This document shows, piece after piece, positions 31,200 to 42,129 of a stretch of 64,000 bases of DNA. The translations under genes were made by a program, and so were the position numbers. Within the stretch, counting starts at the first letter, position 1. Each line of letters begins with the position of its first letter. The stretch spans positions 783,526 through 847,525 of the forward strand of contig ML213515.1 of assembly GCA_004369045.1 (NCBI GenBank), in the 5' to 3' direction. The stretch comes from Heliocybe sulcata (taxonomy: Eukaryota > Basidiomycota > Agaricomycetes > Gloeophyllales > Gloeophyllaceae). A model generated the notes under the pieces. It was not told the origin of the DNA and ran no database searches. It saw only the letters and a program-made list of their open reading frames with translations.

Positions 31200-32470
31200 T
31201 CGACGCCGCTCGTCGTAAGTGCTGCGGCTGTTGCAAGAGTCTTTGTGACAAGACGAAGCGAGGACAGTGCCGAATGGACAAGGTATAGGGAAGCAGGATC
31301 GAGGCGAGAAGGAACTGGTGGTCGTAGGCTCGGACAGGCTCGGTTTCGGTGAGCTGGTTAGTCTGTTAGAGAGTGAAGACTTGTGGGCGCTCATTTAGCA
31401 GTTTGAAAAGTTAAGTATGCGTTTTAAGTCGGCCGGGGATGGCCATGCTGACTGACGTATATAGCATCTGTACCACGTCAAAAGTGAGTCAACATTCGCT
31501 CCCAGGTCGATTGGACGTTTGTACCATGGAGGATGGGAATTGGCTTCGGAGAAGAAGAAGAGTATTTCGGGTATGCGCCACTGTGGTACGCAAGGTTCTT
31601 CCAGCTGAACAGATCTCGGCGTTCGCTGAAAGTGTTCCATGTCTCAGGTTCAACAGGCTGCGCCGAATATATTGATGCTTTCATTCCTGGAACGAGCAGA
31701 ATTGCACTGTAGCGTGGATGGCAAGTCATAACATTGCTTGGGGATTGAAAATCCTCTTCTTGAGCTTTCCTTCTTTGGTCTCCACGTTCATGCTATCCTC
31801 GCAACCACATGCTCTGCTGTTCCCAACTGCACGGCTCGCTGTCTGTGCCCTTGTCCAGTGGCACCCCCTAAATAACCCGCTCGGGCCGACTCAATGGAAG
31901 AAACTCGCTTTCGGGTGTGCCGGAGACGTACAAGGGCAATATCTTCGAGCACCAAGCATCGAAGCTTGCAGCCGGGCTTGCAGGCCTTGCAACGGATACT
32001 GCGATCAGAGAGCTTTGTAGACCGTCGGTGATACAGCGGCGATGGATGAGCAGGGAGATAGAGCAGCAAGACGGTGCCGGATGTGGAAGACTTTACTGGG
32101 CGCATCGGGATGCGAAGAAGCCGAGGGAGGGGCACAATGGGAAGAAAGGCCACGTAAGTAAACCGTATGGGAGTAGGCGAGGGCGGCGACGAAGCGGGCG
32201 ATGGATGTTTGGGAAGTGAGTGGAGTAACTGCGTTCTTTGCTTGATTATTGGGGCATGACGGTTTAAGTTGTGGTGCGCTGCCGTCCACACCGTCATTCG
32301 GTGCTTGACTGGGACTTGCCGGAATTATCGCCTCGCTGATTATCTCTCGCCGCTCGTGGATCGTATACTTGCGTACAATGGCACCGCATTTTTCCTCGGT
32401 TTCGTCTCCTTCGGACAGCTTTGGTTCGCATTACAACGCTTCCCCACTTATACGACCTCCTCAAAATGTA
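31200..32470 (+). pseudogene. Decayed DUF3292-type gene copy 2
   Basis: This is a longer relic than copy 1. It reads ESEDLWALI then TAG (31,396-31,398) where the intact gene has an Arg codon. It continues with HLYHVKS after the first intron position and AWGLKILFLSFPSL for the first membrane segment. Later come an AGDVQGQYLRAP piece in a shifted frame, an exon 3 end with a GTGAGTGGAG donor, and exon 4 with TAFFLGFVSFGQ. Intron positions match those of the intact gene, so this arose by DNA-level duplication, not by retroposition. Confidence 0.75.
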
Positions 32471-32798
32471 CCGAGAATTCAAAATGTGCAGAGCAAGTCT
32501 TTTATGGCCAAGTGTAATAAGTATATCGCGAGAGATATTCACTACCCATGAGGTATGTCATCCGGACATGTTCATCTCCTTATACCGCTAAATCCATCCC
32601 CTGTTACAGAGATATGGGCGCACTGAACTACTCCCAGACAAAGGGACATACTTCGCATCGATGGTGCTCTGAATATCAGCGCTGTCGTGCTCATCTACTG
32701 ATGGTTTGATATCATGATGCATTCATGTCCACATTCTGTCTGAGTTGCGACTAGCATCTTTCTAAGAGCACCAGGACCATAAAAATGAACACTTTGAC

Positions 32799-34280
32799 TC
32801 AAGGTCTGAGCGCATGTTCAGAGCTATCCTCTTCCACCTCCCGCGTTACGTTCGCCCCAAGTCCGCGCATCACTTCCATGTCCTCCGCCTCCATCTCCCA
32901 CCCTTTCTTGAAGATGACGCAGAATTGTGATCCAATCGTCGAGGTAGGATCATTTTGATGTGCCCTACTGTGATGCTCTAATGATTCTATAAGATGGTGT
33001 ATGAATTCTGTTTTGGTCGACTTGTCCAATGCTCTCTCGTGAGGTATCAACGCTGGGTCATCCAGAGAAAGCAGCTCGAGGCTTTCGAAGATACGAGGGT
33101 ACCTGCCGCTGAACGACAGATGGTCTAGGCCGTACGGAAGCAGCTTCACCGCACTGCCCTGAAGGTGCAATTCGCGGACGTTGCACATATTGTGGCCCAT
33201 CGCTACGGAACGCCAGTCCGCGCAATCCCAGACCGCCCCTCCTTCATATACGTGGATAGTCTCGAAGAGATCGCCCATCTCTCCTGTGAGGATGCTGAAT
33301 GCTTGATGGGGTTTCGTTGCGAACTCCAGATGAATTCCCTTGGACAGCACCTCGGGTCGTGGCAGAACGTTGCTGAAAGTGACGTGCAGCTCTTCGTCAT
33401 TAGGCGGATAGAACCGCGCAGTGTGTAAGTCGCAGTTCTTTGCTATAACGCTGAGTATGTCCTCCATGCAGCTCAGAGCTGTTTGCAGGGAACATATGAC
33501 TGGTGGTCGAAAGGAGAACCGTGCGTGCCGAATAGCAGGGGCGTCCACGAATAAGAGATAGTAAAGTTCCTGTGGCTGGTAAACACAGCCCGAGATAGAC
33601 TCCAGCCGGGGTAAGGCTACTCGAGCCAGATCATTTACTGGATCTGTTTGATCCCAGTCGATGCGGAGACGGCGCAGGCTGGGCATCTTTGCCAATGCCG
33701 CCAGGAGCTCCTCCATGCGTATCGGTTCCAGTGATCCCTTCACGAGTGTCAGCTCCTGTAGATTCCCCACTAATAGAGGCTCGACAGCGGTCCAGGTGAA
33801 GCACTTCAGCTCGAGCTTCTGCAGTGTCGGGGAGAGGAACTGAGTAAGCTTAGCCGTCTCCCAGGCCCAGGGCTTGTTCTGCAGAGATAGGCTCTCCAGC
33901 TGGGTCATCTGCGTCCTCCATGTTCGCATCAACACCCCGGTAATGACCAGATTGAGGGATCGGATTCTGTGTTGGTGACTCTGGATAAGGAGCACATGAT
34001 CTGCCACCGTCTGCAGGGTATATGGCGGCCAGGTCAGGCTCCCGTCGATCGATATCATCCTCCGTCCACTACGCTCCAAGGCCACTAGGAGCGCGTCGCT
34101 GTTCCGTCCTATAGCGCACTCGGTCCAGAACTCGGGTGATTTGAAGGTATCCTTCCAGAGTCGACATACCAGCATCAACTGAAGCCACTCATAGGGCACT
34201 CCGTTGAAAGCGCAAGCTCTGATGTAATACAGAAATATTTCTGAAAGCAGCTCGGTGGGCAGGTTGTGGATTGGTGGCAT
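32799..34280 (-). CDS. F-box/leucine-rich protein, family 2 (divergent member)
   Basis: A single-exon gene of 493 residues starts at ATG 34,280 (MPPIHNLPTELLSEIFLYY). The F-box-like segment covers residues 5-55: LPTELLSEIFLYYIRAC and LMLVCRLWKDTFKSPEFW. The leucine-rich middle includes LTQFLSPTLQKLELKCFTW and SLRRLRIDWDQ. The LLPYGLDHLSF block, FESLELLSLDDP and DMEVMRGLGANVTRE end the protein; the usual WD is replaced by TRE. It is expected to be an SCF substrate receptor. It is clearly older than the 10,396/23,857 pair, with only moderate similarity, though all three share layout and leader element. Confidence 0.82.
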   Translation of the reverse strand: MPPIHNLPTELLSEIFLYYIRACAFNGVPYEWLQLMLVCRLWKDTFKSPEFWTECAIGRNSDALLVALERSGRRMISIDGSLTWPPYTLQTVADHVLLIQSHQHRIRSLNLVITGVLMRTWRTQMTQLESLSLQNKPWAWETAKLTQFLSPTLQKLELKCFTWTAVEPLLVGNLQELTLVKGSLEPIRMEELLAALAKMPSLRRLRIDWDQTDPVNDLARVALPRLESISGCVYQPQELYYLLFVDAPAIRHARFSFRPPVICSLQTALSCMEDILSVIAKNCDLHTARFYPPNDEELHVTFSNVLPRPEVLSKGIHLEFATKPHQAFSILTGEMGDLFETIHVYEGGAVWDCADWRSVAMGHNMCNVRELHLQGSAVKLLPYGLDHLSFSGRYPRIFESLELLSLDDPALIPHERALDKSTKTEFIHHLIESLEHHSRAHQNDPTSTIGSQFCVIFKKGWEMEAEDMEVMRGLGANVTREVEEDSSEHALRP

Positions 34281-34347
34281 ATTGTATGGGACACTGCGAG
34301 CTGGTCAAAGTCGGTTGTTGGGCTGGCGTGGTGGAAAGCGTCAGTTC

Positions 34348-34356
34348 TGTGGCACG
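34348..34356 (+). promoter_or_regulatory. TGTGGCACG element upstream of 32,799-34,280
   Basis: On the gene strand it reads CGTGCCACAGAACTGAC, with the branch-like CTGAC directly following. A CGCCAG or CTCGCAG acceptor lies downstream, before the ATG. It is 68 bp upstream of the start codon. Confidence 0.5.
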
Positions 34357-34729
34357 AGATCATGTAACAAAAGAAACGCCACACACCAGGGGTAAAAGTC
34401 TTCACGGTAGAGAGCTTCAAGCTGAGGCAAGACAACAAGAGGTAGTCTGTGAATGTGCAATCCAAATAAGAGATGCGAGAGTACGCATGACACTCAGACT
34501 GTGGCCTGGCTCACGTGCTCGGGGTGTGGTGTGGCTTCGTGGTGGCGCGTGGCTGTTCTGGCGCTTTTTGTTGGATTGATAGCTTCGGAAGAAACGGAGG
34601 CTAAACGTGAAGTGATTAGGTCTTACATGACATCAATACGGCGCTGTTCACTCTCAGTAGTAGCATTAATACCAGGACGGGCATAATGCAGCTGCGCGGC
34701 GGGGGCTGGGACCTGGTTTTCTCGCGGAC

Positions 34730-34930
34730 AAAATGGAATATTTCTTACAAGGAGGCAAACAAGTATTGTCCGGCAGCAAGCAAAGAATACCTTCTCGGGG
34801 CGTTTGCCCAAATTCCGCACGAGTAAGTACTCAGCCAGTACTGATGGTCAGTACTGAGTTGGATCACGTGCGAGATGGGACACGAAGAATATTCTGTGAG
34901 CCACGATTCTCCAATCTGAATGTATTCCGT
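34730..34930 (+). repeat. Dispersed repeat of about 200 bp, copy 2
   Basis: Partner of 30,673-30,870. It has an extra duplicated segment around 34,825-34,858 (CAGTACTGATGGTCAGTACTG), which itself is a short near-palindrome. Confidence 0.65.
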
Positions 34931-35945
34931 ACATTTCCTGCTGTAACTTGGCATCTGGCGACTGCCTGACAAGGTTAAGAGACAATGTTTTACTGCGTAT
35001 GTATCCTCCGGCAAGTGCCGTTTGCGATTAAAATATTGCCACGAACCGAGCGTCGCAGAACCTAACCATCATCGCACTCGTTTCTCACAAGCTACGCTGC
35101 CCCATGCTTCTGTGGTATTCCTAAGGCCTAAGTAACGATGCATCCGGGACCAGGTAGAGTCTCCCTCTGCACGGCAGACGGGCCTCAGATGGGTATCGGA
35201 GAAGGTGAATAATACCATCGATAGCATTGTGACGCTGCCTTGCTCCTCATACTGACCCTGCATTACTACCAGATTCATTTGCTGCGACCGTGGTCTTATA
35301 TCTCACTTCCACGATGCGGAGATGTTACTTGACTTCAAGCTTCCGCAGCTGACCTGATGGACATGTTCACGGGCTATACACATTCGGCCGTTAAAAGGCG
35401 GGAGTCTTATCGTTCAAGCTCTGAGCTTCAGTAAGGGTGCGTGTTTTCCGAACACTTTCCGCAACTCTCCTTAAAAAAGTCGTTCAGGCGGGCCCGGCAC
35501 ATACGGCTCGTCTGCGGACACTGTAAAGCAGTGGAAGGTCCATGTGCAGGAGGGCCCGGTTTCAACTCCTTGTATGACGATGCGGTAACAGCACGCAGAC
35601 TCACGCAGTTGCACACGGCGCCCGTGCTCGAGCTCGCCTGCCTCGGAGATCACATTCGGGGTACCTAAGCTGTAGGTTCTAGAGGATGTTCGCCGTTTTA
35701 TTGCATGCACTGCTCGCTGTTCTGAAGATACTCATATGTGATGGGTTATGGAATACCGGAAAATCAACGCCTTTCGATTATGCTTCTTTTGATTCCATAC
35801 AACACCTCGCAGAAACACAGTTATGCGGTCGTTCCCGTGTCACTCACGTTCTAATATAGGCGTTAGCACTAAATATACTGACTTCAATCAGACCCGGAGA
35901 CTAGACGTAAACAACATATCCATCAATTGCCGCTCCAATTGGCCT
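34931..35945. other. Intergenic region, nothing assigned
   Basis: No supported gene, RNA or repeat. Open frames here are short and conflicting. Confidence 0.4.
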
Positions 35946-37703
35946 TCAATTTCGGCGGCTTACAGAGTCCCAGATCACGATCCGTCCCGGCTTCGTCAAC
36001 TTCTCCACGTCCCTCGTATGCAGTCGGATGGCGTTGCGGATAACGAGCCGGAATTTGCCATCATCCTTTGGCTTCGTCCAATACTTCCGTCTCGTCCTGT
36101 CCTCAAATCCTTCAACAGCCTCTTCGAACTCAGCACCGTCCTTCGATTCGATGTTGTTTCCATTCCGTAGGTTATTTGATTCTATCGCGGCATCGCGAAG
36201 CTGAAATGACCTTTCCAGGTCCCCAAGAAAGCTCCGCTTTGTCGCTGCCACTTTGATACCCCAATTGTCGTTCTTCTTCCTGCGTTGGGGGCGGAAGCGA
36301 ACGTTGTCCAGGTATAAATTCCTCAGCTTAGGAAAGACTTCCTTACAGATGCCGCGCTTTGGGTAATAGTGCAAGCCGCCTGGCATTGCCTTCGCACCTC
36401 TCTGCTCAAGGTGCAGGGACTGCACATTGCCCATCTGTCTGAAGATGCTGCGCCAGGCTGGCAGAGAGCGTCTATGGTAGTAACGTCCATCGCCGATGTA
36501 CGCGCTTTCAACCCGTGCGAGGACTGGAGCGAAATAGTTCGCGATGAAGCAGAGGAATTCTTCATGAGAGTTGACGCACAGGTTGAGCTGGATGCCGTTG
36601 TCTGGATCCGCTGCTGGCTCGTCCGTGAAAGCCAGGTGTAGATCTGGTATAGGAGAGGAGAACTGCGCTGTTCGCAGATGGATATTCTTCGCTACCTGGT
36701 GCACAAGCGGCAGTACCAGCTGCAGTATCTCCTGGAGGCCAGTATCATTCTCGCTCTGGTTGTTCCCGGCAGATATTCGGAAGTGACGGAGCGTCGGGAC
36801 CTTCATCCTGGTGAGATACTCCACCTCTTGGTGATGACGGACTAGACAAGTAATGGACTCCAAGCTAGGGAGCTCGATGATGGCAGCGTCAAGGCTGGGT
36901 TTCGTCACTTTCGTGCTGATTTCGAGACGACGCAGGCTCTGCATTTGGCCGACAATTGCGAGGAGCCCGTCCCCGTCGAGCACCTGCCCGAGACCGACAA
37001 GCATGAGCTCCTCCATAGTGTTCAGCGGAAGGGCTCGAAGGAACGTTAAGCTGTGGTAGGACGTGCGCAACCGGCGCAGGTGCGTCATCGTCTTTATGGC
37101 AGACGCGAATTCATCCACACGCATTCCCAATATCAGATCGAGCGCGAGGTCCTCAATGGAATCATCCAGCATCGGTTTAACCTCATTCCACGTAAAGCCC
37201 TGTAGTTCCAGTTTCGTTAACATCGGCGATCGGAAACGGGTGAGGAGCGTGGATGGGTCCGAGACCTGCGCCTGGGTGGTGGGAGTCCCAGGCATCCTCC
37301 TGAGGGCCAAGCTCTTCAACCGTGGAGTTGGAGCATTCCAAGCCTTTAGTACGGCCTTTGACGTGCATAGATTAATGGACCTGACCCCTCCAGCTAAACG
37401 CTGCATCCGCACGAGCTTTTGCTGGTCCGCCGGCTTCGCGAGATCCACCAGCGACCCTCTCATATCCAAGTCAACGACCGGTTTATGATCCAGGACGAAC
37501 TTCATCGCTCTCAGAGATGTTACTGAGACTTGATTCCAGAGCATCGGACTTTCGAGGATCTCCTTCCAGTAAGAGCAGACCAGCCTCAGCTTGGTCCATC
37601 TGTAGGGTGTACTGTAACGGATAGGCTCAGTCTCGGAGGTGGAGATATAGTACTTGAAAATTTCAAGCAGTAGTTCCTTGGATAGCTTGCTAATCAGGGC
37701 CAT
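35946..37703 (-). CDS. F-box/leucine-rich protein, family 1 (divergent member)
   Basis: The single-exon product is 585 residues from ATG 37,703 (MALISKLSKELLLEIF). The F-box-like segment is at residues 1-65, with LRLVCSYWKEILESPMLW. The body contains TLLTRFRSPMLTKLELQGFT, identical in layout to the 2,268 and 14,501 genes. Later blocks are PGGLHYYPKRG, FPKLRNLYLDNVRFRPQRRK, and FRLVIRNAIRL with DVEKLTKPGRIVIWD. It is expected to be an SCF substrate receptor. Similarity to the other two members is moderate along the whole length, so it marks the older split in family 1. Confidence 0.84.
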   Translation of the reverse strand: MALISKLSKELLLEIFKYYISTSETEPIRYSTPYRWTKLRLVCSYWKEILESPMLWNQVSVTSLRAMKFVLDHKPVVDLDMRGSLVDLAKPADQQKLVRMQRLAGGVRSINLCTSKAVLKAWNAPTPRLKSLALRRMPGTPTTQAQVSDPSTLLTRFRSPMLTKLELQGFTWNEVKPMLDDSIEDLALDLILGMRVDEFASAIKTMTHLRRLRTSYHSLTFLRALPLNTMEELMLVGLGQVLDGDGLLAIVGQMQSLRRLEISTKVTKPSLDAAIIELPSLESITCLVRHHQEVEYLTRMKVPTLRHFRISAGNNQSENDTGLQEILQLVLPLVHQVAKNIHLRTAQFSSPIPDLHLAFTDEPAADPDNGIQLNLCVNSHEEFLCFIANYFAPVLARVESAYIGDGRYYHRRSLPAWRSIFRQMGNVQSLHLEQRGAKAMPGGLHYYPKRGICKEVFPKLRNLYLDNVRFRPQRRKKNDNWGIKVAATKRSFLGDLERSFQLRDAAIESNNLRNGNNIESKDGAEFEEAVEGFEDRTRRKYWTKPKDDGKFRLVIRNAIRLHTRDVEKLTKPGRIVIWDSVSRRN

Positions 37704-37714
37704 ATCGTATTGCG

Positions 37715-37805
37715 CTCGGTAGTAAAAGAATGGTAACGTATGGATTTGGCCTGGCCCGAGGTTAGATGTATCGTGCCACACGTTAAAAATCGAGGAAACT
37801 CGTAC
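37715..37805 (-). promoter_or_regulatory. Predicted leader intron with TGTGGCACG element (35,946-37,703 gene)
   Basis: Donor GTACGAG, acceptor ACTACCGAG, 91 bp. The element is at 37,772-37,780 and is followed on the gene strand by ATCTAACC. The surrounding sequence still aligns with the leaders of the two close family 1 genes. Confidence 0.45.
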
Positions 37806-38343
37806 AAAAAGCGCGTGAAATGAACTGAAATGCCAGTTGACACCCTTGAAATATCGTCAGTAATTCTCCTGCTGGCGAAGAGTACCAGGCAAGGCTTTTG
37901 ATACCATGAGGAGGAGACGCAAACGAACGCGTCTGGTGAAGATTTGTGTGTGTTTGGTCGCCCACGCCACTCCTTTGTCCTTTGCCACACGCTTGCAGAT
38001 CCGTTTAGCATACCCAGTCTGTGCCAGGCATAGGTCTCAATGTGGTCTAACTGGTCTATGTGCGGGTCGTAATCTTTCTCTTGGTGTGCTGGCCGTGACC
38101 AGAACACACTGAGCTACTTAATTGCTTGCTGCGGCACGCGAACGGCAGATGCCGTGAAAAATCTCTTATAATAAGCGAACGCGCAGTACTATCGATGAGG
38201 TCTATGTCTACTTCCCTGCATTCTTGATGCTCGTCTGATTGCCAAATACAAGGAGAGAAACAACATCTACGGACAACCTACTCTGTCTACTCCTAGCGCG
38301 CTTGGTCATCCTTCAAATCCACGCAGGCGTGCATCCATCCAGA

Positions 38344-39877
38344 CTAATAACCTCTCAGTTGCTGCCAACGTGGAAAACCGGTAAGTGGTGGGATATGACC
38401 TAATCGAAAGAGTGTTCGCAACAGATCAACCTCGTTGCCGGGGATATTGACCGGATAGCGAACGGTGAGGCTGTTTGTTTTATTCTCCGAAGAGAAATAC
38501 TGAATAGTCCTCAGCATGAGATCCGGAAAGTCGTGTGGATCTTTCCCCAGGAACGCTCGCCGAAATCGGACGTGGTCCAACTTCAAGGTTCTCAAGTACG
38601 AGAAGACCATGGGGCCAACGGGTAGCACATTGACATTGTGGGCATATCGAGAGTGGGCGGGGAAGGGACCGACTAGTTCTGGATTAGGTTGTTTGTTTCC
38701 GTAGGTTGGCACGTCCTCGACGTCGAGATGCTCAACGTTCTCCAGTGCAGCACCCAAATGCTTCACTATGGCGTCGAACACTTTGGCTTCTGCGGCCGAA
38801 CCCCATCCCTCGTGGTATGTGTCAAATCCGAGGTAAATCCAAGGGGCCGAAAGCTCTCCCTCTTCTTCTCGCCCTAGGGCGAGCACGGTGCCATGGTCTG
38901 TGCCATCCCTATAGTTTGCGAGACGACACCTTGTGTAATCATTGCGTTCGGCAATAGAAACCACCTGCAGACCGATAATGCTAATGATTGAGATCAGGTT
39001 CTTCAGGTCGTCAGTCGACACGGTCAGGTCGGCTGAGGCGAGGGCGGTGCAGTCGAGTGAAGCAAAGCGTTCGGCATTGGCTTCTGTCTTGATAACCAGG
39101 CAGGTTTCCTCCAGATGCTTGAGCGTGATCTTGCGACGGTTGTGATCGTCGCGATCATCAACGACGTCAACCGCGATAGCGAGCGCCCTAAGGTTCGGGG
39201 TGTCCGTCAGGGCAGTGCAGATATCATCAAGGGATGTCTTGACCGCAGAGTCTCCAAGTATCTCCATCTGTTCCAAAGTCGGGGAGAACAGATGCCGAAC
39301 GGTGCTCAGATGGAAACGGGACGTTCGAAGCTCTTTCAGGTTCGGAGCGTCGGAAAGGTAAGGTGGCAGTGGCCGCTACTACCCCCTTGAGGCAGTCGGT
39401 GGAGATATGGAGCTTCTCCAAGCGCCTGAAGTCCAGGAAGGGATCTTCCCCCAACCAACTCATTTCTTGTTCCCAGACCTTGACCGGCAATGTCATCTTC
39501 AGCGAGGCGATCTTGGGCGAAAACTCGTAGATGATGTCAAGGAGAATCTCTTCAAACTCCTCCCTGTGGTGCCCAAGGATGACCTCCAGTCGGTTAGCCC
39601 ATTCCAGGAACAGCCTGGTGAAGCGGGGATGAACGGCGACGATTTCGTTCCACACCGTCCCTTGACCCACAATCATATCGTCCCACACTTTGCACACCAG
39701 CCGAAGTCTCATCCATGCAATGGACTTCTGCCAGCGCCTCTCCGCGCATATGTCTTTCCACTTGATGTTCACGTCTCGCCACTCCGCTTCGACGGTGTGG
39801 ACAAGGATCTTGCCGAGCATCTCCCGGGGGAGGCCCTGTAGTGTTTTGGAAGGGTTATAGTGATATTGCGAAGCCAT
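38344..39877 (-). pseudogene. F-box family 3 copy with one frameshift
   Basis: From ATG 39,877 (MASQYHYNPSKTLQGLPREM) the frame covers an F-box-like segment with LRLVCKVWDDMIVGQGTVW. It then reaches CLKGVVAATATLPF near 39,370. There the homologous sequence shifts by one base into the frame PPYLSDAPNLKELRTSRF and stays open to the stop at 38,344. The second part contains FSYLRTLKLDHVRFRRAF and a short version of the C-terminal motif (LTVRYPVNIPGNEVDLL). The acidic tail seen in the other family 3 members is absent. One single-base shift may be real inactivation or a sequencing error. If corrected, the gene would be about 510 residues. Confidence 0.7.
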
Positions 39878-39882
39878 TGGAT

Positions 39883-39973
39883 CTATAGAGACAGGATTGA
39901 GCATATGTAGTCACGTAGGGTAGATGTGGCACGATGATATGGTAGGAACCGTTAAGCAATAGAAATGCCTCAC
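39883..39973 (-). promoter_or_regulatory. Predicted 91-bp leader intron with CGTGCCAC element
   Basis: Strong borders: CTACAG|GTGAGG and CTCTATAG, ending 5 bp before the ATG. The element is at 39,925-39,933 (TGTGGCACG on the plus strand). Confidence 0.6.
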
Positions 39974-40690
39974 CTGTAGCCTTTATCACGAGAATGGGGT
40001 GGTTACAGAAGCGTTCCGAATCGAAGATGATGTTTGCGATGGAGGAACACGGGCTGTGAAGGCAGCTCGGATGCTCTGGGACATAAGACCGTCGGAACAT
40101 GAGGAGGGCCAGACCGTAGCGAAAAACTTACAGTAAGGGCTCTTCGATATGACGGAGAAACCAAATGTAACCTGTCTCGCGAAAATGGTCCAAATATACA
40201 GAGTCAAGGAGCTCGAGAAATGGCCTCGACGACGATCTCAAGACTTGAGGGAACGCGAGACGGCCGAGATTGCAGTTGTTTTATTTGAACTCGCTTAGCC
40301 GAGTGGCAAATTCTCACGCCTCTCCTTTGTTCGCCTCGCAATGGCCTACGGTCATACTGCACGCTCTGATTCATGCTAAGCGTCCCCTGCTTCAATAATG
40401 AGGTTGGCGATTGACTTCTGGATTTCGGATTTGTGGCTGAGCGTCCTGCCGGCTTGATGGGCATCCTCCATCGGCAGGATAGGGCACTGTGGTGGCGAAT
40501 CTCCTGCTGTTCTCCGTGGTATTATGCTCCTCACGTTATGAGCAGGGTGGGGACCAGCTCGTCCTGAAGGCTAAGCAGGGATTGTATAAGCCACGCAAGA
40601 TTAGGTCGAAGAAGGAACCATGTCTTTGTCGTCTTTGCGTGTCCTACAAAGACACAGACGGTCGGTCAGTTATGCGCGCATGATCCATAA
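39974..40690. other. Intergenic region, nothing assigned
   Basis: No gene or repeat is supported between the frameshifted family 3 gene and the epimerase relics. Confidence 0.4.
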
Positions 40691-40699
40691 CATGTACGG

Positions 40700-40905
40700 A
40701 GTAACAGACCTTATAGAATTACATGGGCCCCAAGCGCCACTCGCAATGCCAAGCTCAAAGGATGTTCCGTCCAGCGCTCGTCCAGTCTGTTGTTGACTCC
40801 TCGGCAGCGCTTGACTGCCCTTGTCACCCATCAGCTCCCTTACCCTCCGAGGCAGCAGCCAAATAAGTCTCATCCCTAGACCAGAAAGCGCAGGTAAGGT
40901 CTCTC
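40700..40905 (-). pseudogene. C-terminal scrap of epimerase-like gene
   Basis: The minus strand reads RRVRELMGDKGSQALPR followed by a QTGRALDG piece. This resembles the C-terminal end of the relic at 41,240-42,125 (WVRELMDEEGIRVLLR, then IGRALDS). No upstream part is attached. Confidence 0.5.
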
Positions 40906-41239
40906 AGTCGGTCACGCACTGACGGGGCCGAAGTATATGGTGACTGCCCATCTCGTGGAATGGCGAGTGCCTGGTAAGGATGCCACCGTTTGTTGCCAAG
41001 TTACGCTGATATCGTACTTACTGATTGTTAGAGAAAGAAAGAAGACCTGCTGGTACTTCTGTACAAAGGCATGTAGATTGCTTGAACCTCCCAAGACTGG
41101 ATCCGAAACGCAACAGGATTTTCGTTGCTTTCAACGTGAGCTACAAAACCCTATGGAGACAAGTCAGTTGGATCACCGTGTTCCGAGCCGCAGACACGAT
41201 GAGCAGCCTCACTGTTCCACACTATTCCTGTAGCCTCGT

Positions 41240-42125
41240 TCTAACACGCGACAACCGGCAAGTCTCCCAAATCTCCCTACTATCCAGCGCCCGCCCAATC
41301 TGTGCTGTGCTCCTCAGCAGCACCCTAATTCCCTCCTCGTCCATCAGCTCCCTGACCCACCCGGGCTGGGGTGCCCTGTCTGAGTGCTCTCCGCCGGATC
41401 ACCAGGCCAAGGCGAGGTCTCACCAGTCTTATATGTGCTGGTCGGTGAGGAGCCAGCGCTGGCCCGCGGGATTGTCAAATTGGCAGTGAACGGCAAGGAT
41501 GGCACGGGCAAGCTCGGCACCATGGATCATGTGGATACTTCCCTATCATTGTGGAAGCTGGTTGTGAGACTGTAAAGTCTGCAGAGGCGAAAGCAGGTCT
41601 TACCTTCGCCTTCAGAGCTTCTTTCGTGGGTGCTACCCTCCCTACCCAGTTCCGCACGTGTCTGCTACCGCCCCAGAGGCCGCATACATTGAGGACTGTT
41701 GTGGGCGTGTCGGGAGACAGGGAGAGCAGCTTGTTCTCTGTGTTTGAACCAGGGTTCGAGGCGTCAAATTCAGAGTATCTGTCGTACCAGGTCATATCTC
41801 CGGAGTGAACCCTTCCAATTCCTGAATTCTTCGCGGTCGGACGGTCTTTCATAGGATGGATGGGTGACAAGGACCCAGAGAGAAAGACAGCAAAGACTCA
41901 CGTCCCATATCCCCGACGATCACAACTGCACAAGACCCGCCTCGGTACCCTCATGCGTCTTCTGGAAATGCATCACCAACTTCTCAGACGCGCCGCTCAC
42001 GCGCATAGGAAACACGATCAACGCTGTACCCGCGTCAGGAAGCGCTGAGAACGGTGCTGCATCGTCAGACTCGGTGTCAAAAATGAATTTGGTGGTTCCT
42101 TCTCAACCATTTCGACTGGTCGCAG
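41240..42125 (-). pseudogene. Decayed NAD(P)-binding epimerase-like gene
   Basis: Read on the minus strand, an exon holds ALIVFPMRVSGASEKLVMHF and HEGTEAGLVQL, then TGA, then SSGIWDV and a GTGAGTC donor. The next exon holds DRYSEFDAS and VLNVCGLWGGSRHVRNWVG with VAPTKEALK. After a short intron GSIHMIHGAELARAILAVH follows, with stops appearing after LLTDQHI. The pattern (THE, SSGIWD, NLxGLWGG, HMIHG) is what I recall for fungal Rossmann-fold NAD-dependent epimerase/dehydratase-like proteins. The N-terminal nucleotide-binding glycine motif is not visible. At least three stops make it non-functional. Confidence 0.65.
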
Positions 42126-42129
42126 CATA

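Noticed and set aside
35550-35580. CGGTTTCAACTCC, T-loop-like
   Set aside because: No partner arms for a tRNA cloverleaf were visible.
40280-40325. tRNA-like stretch with GCTTAGCCGAGTGGCAAA
   Set aside because: It resembles a tRNA A-box but I could not find a matching T-arm or acceptor stem at proper spacing.
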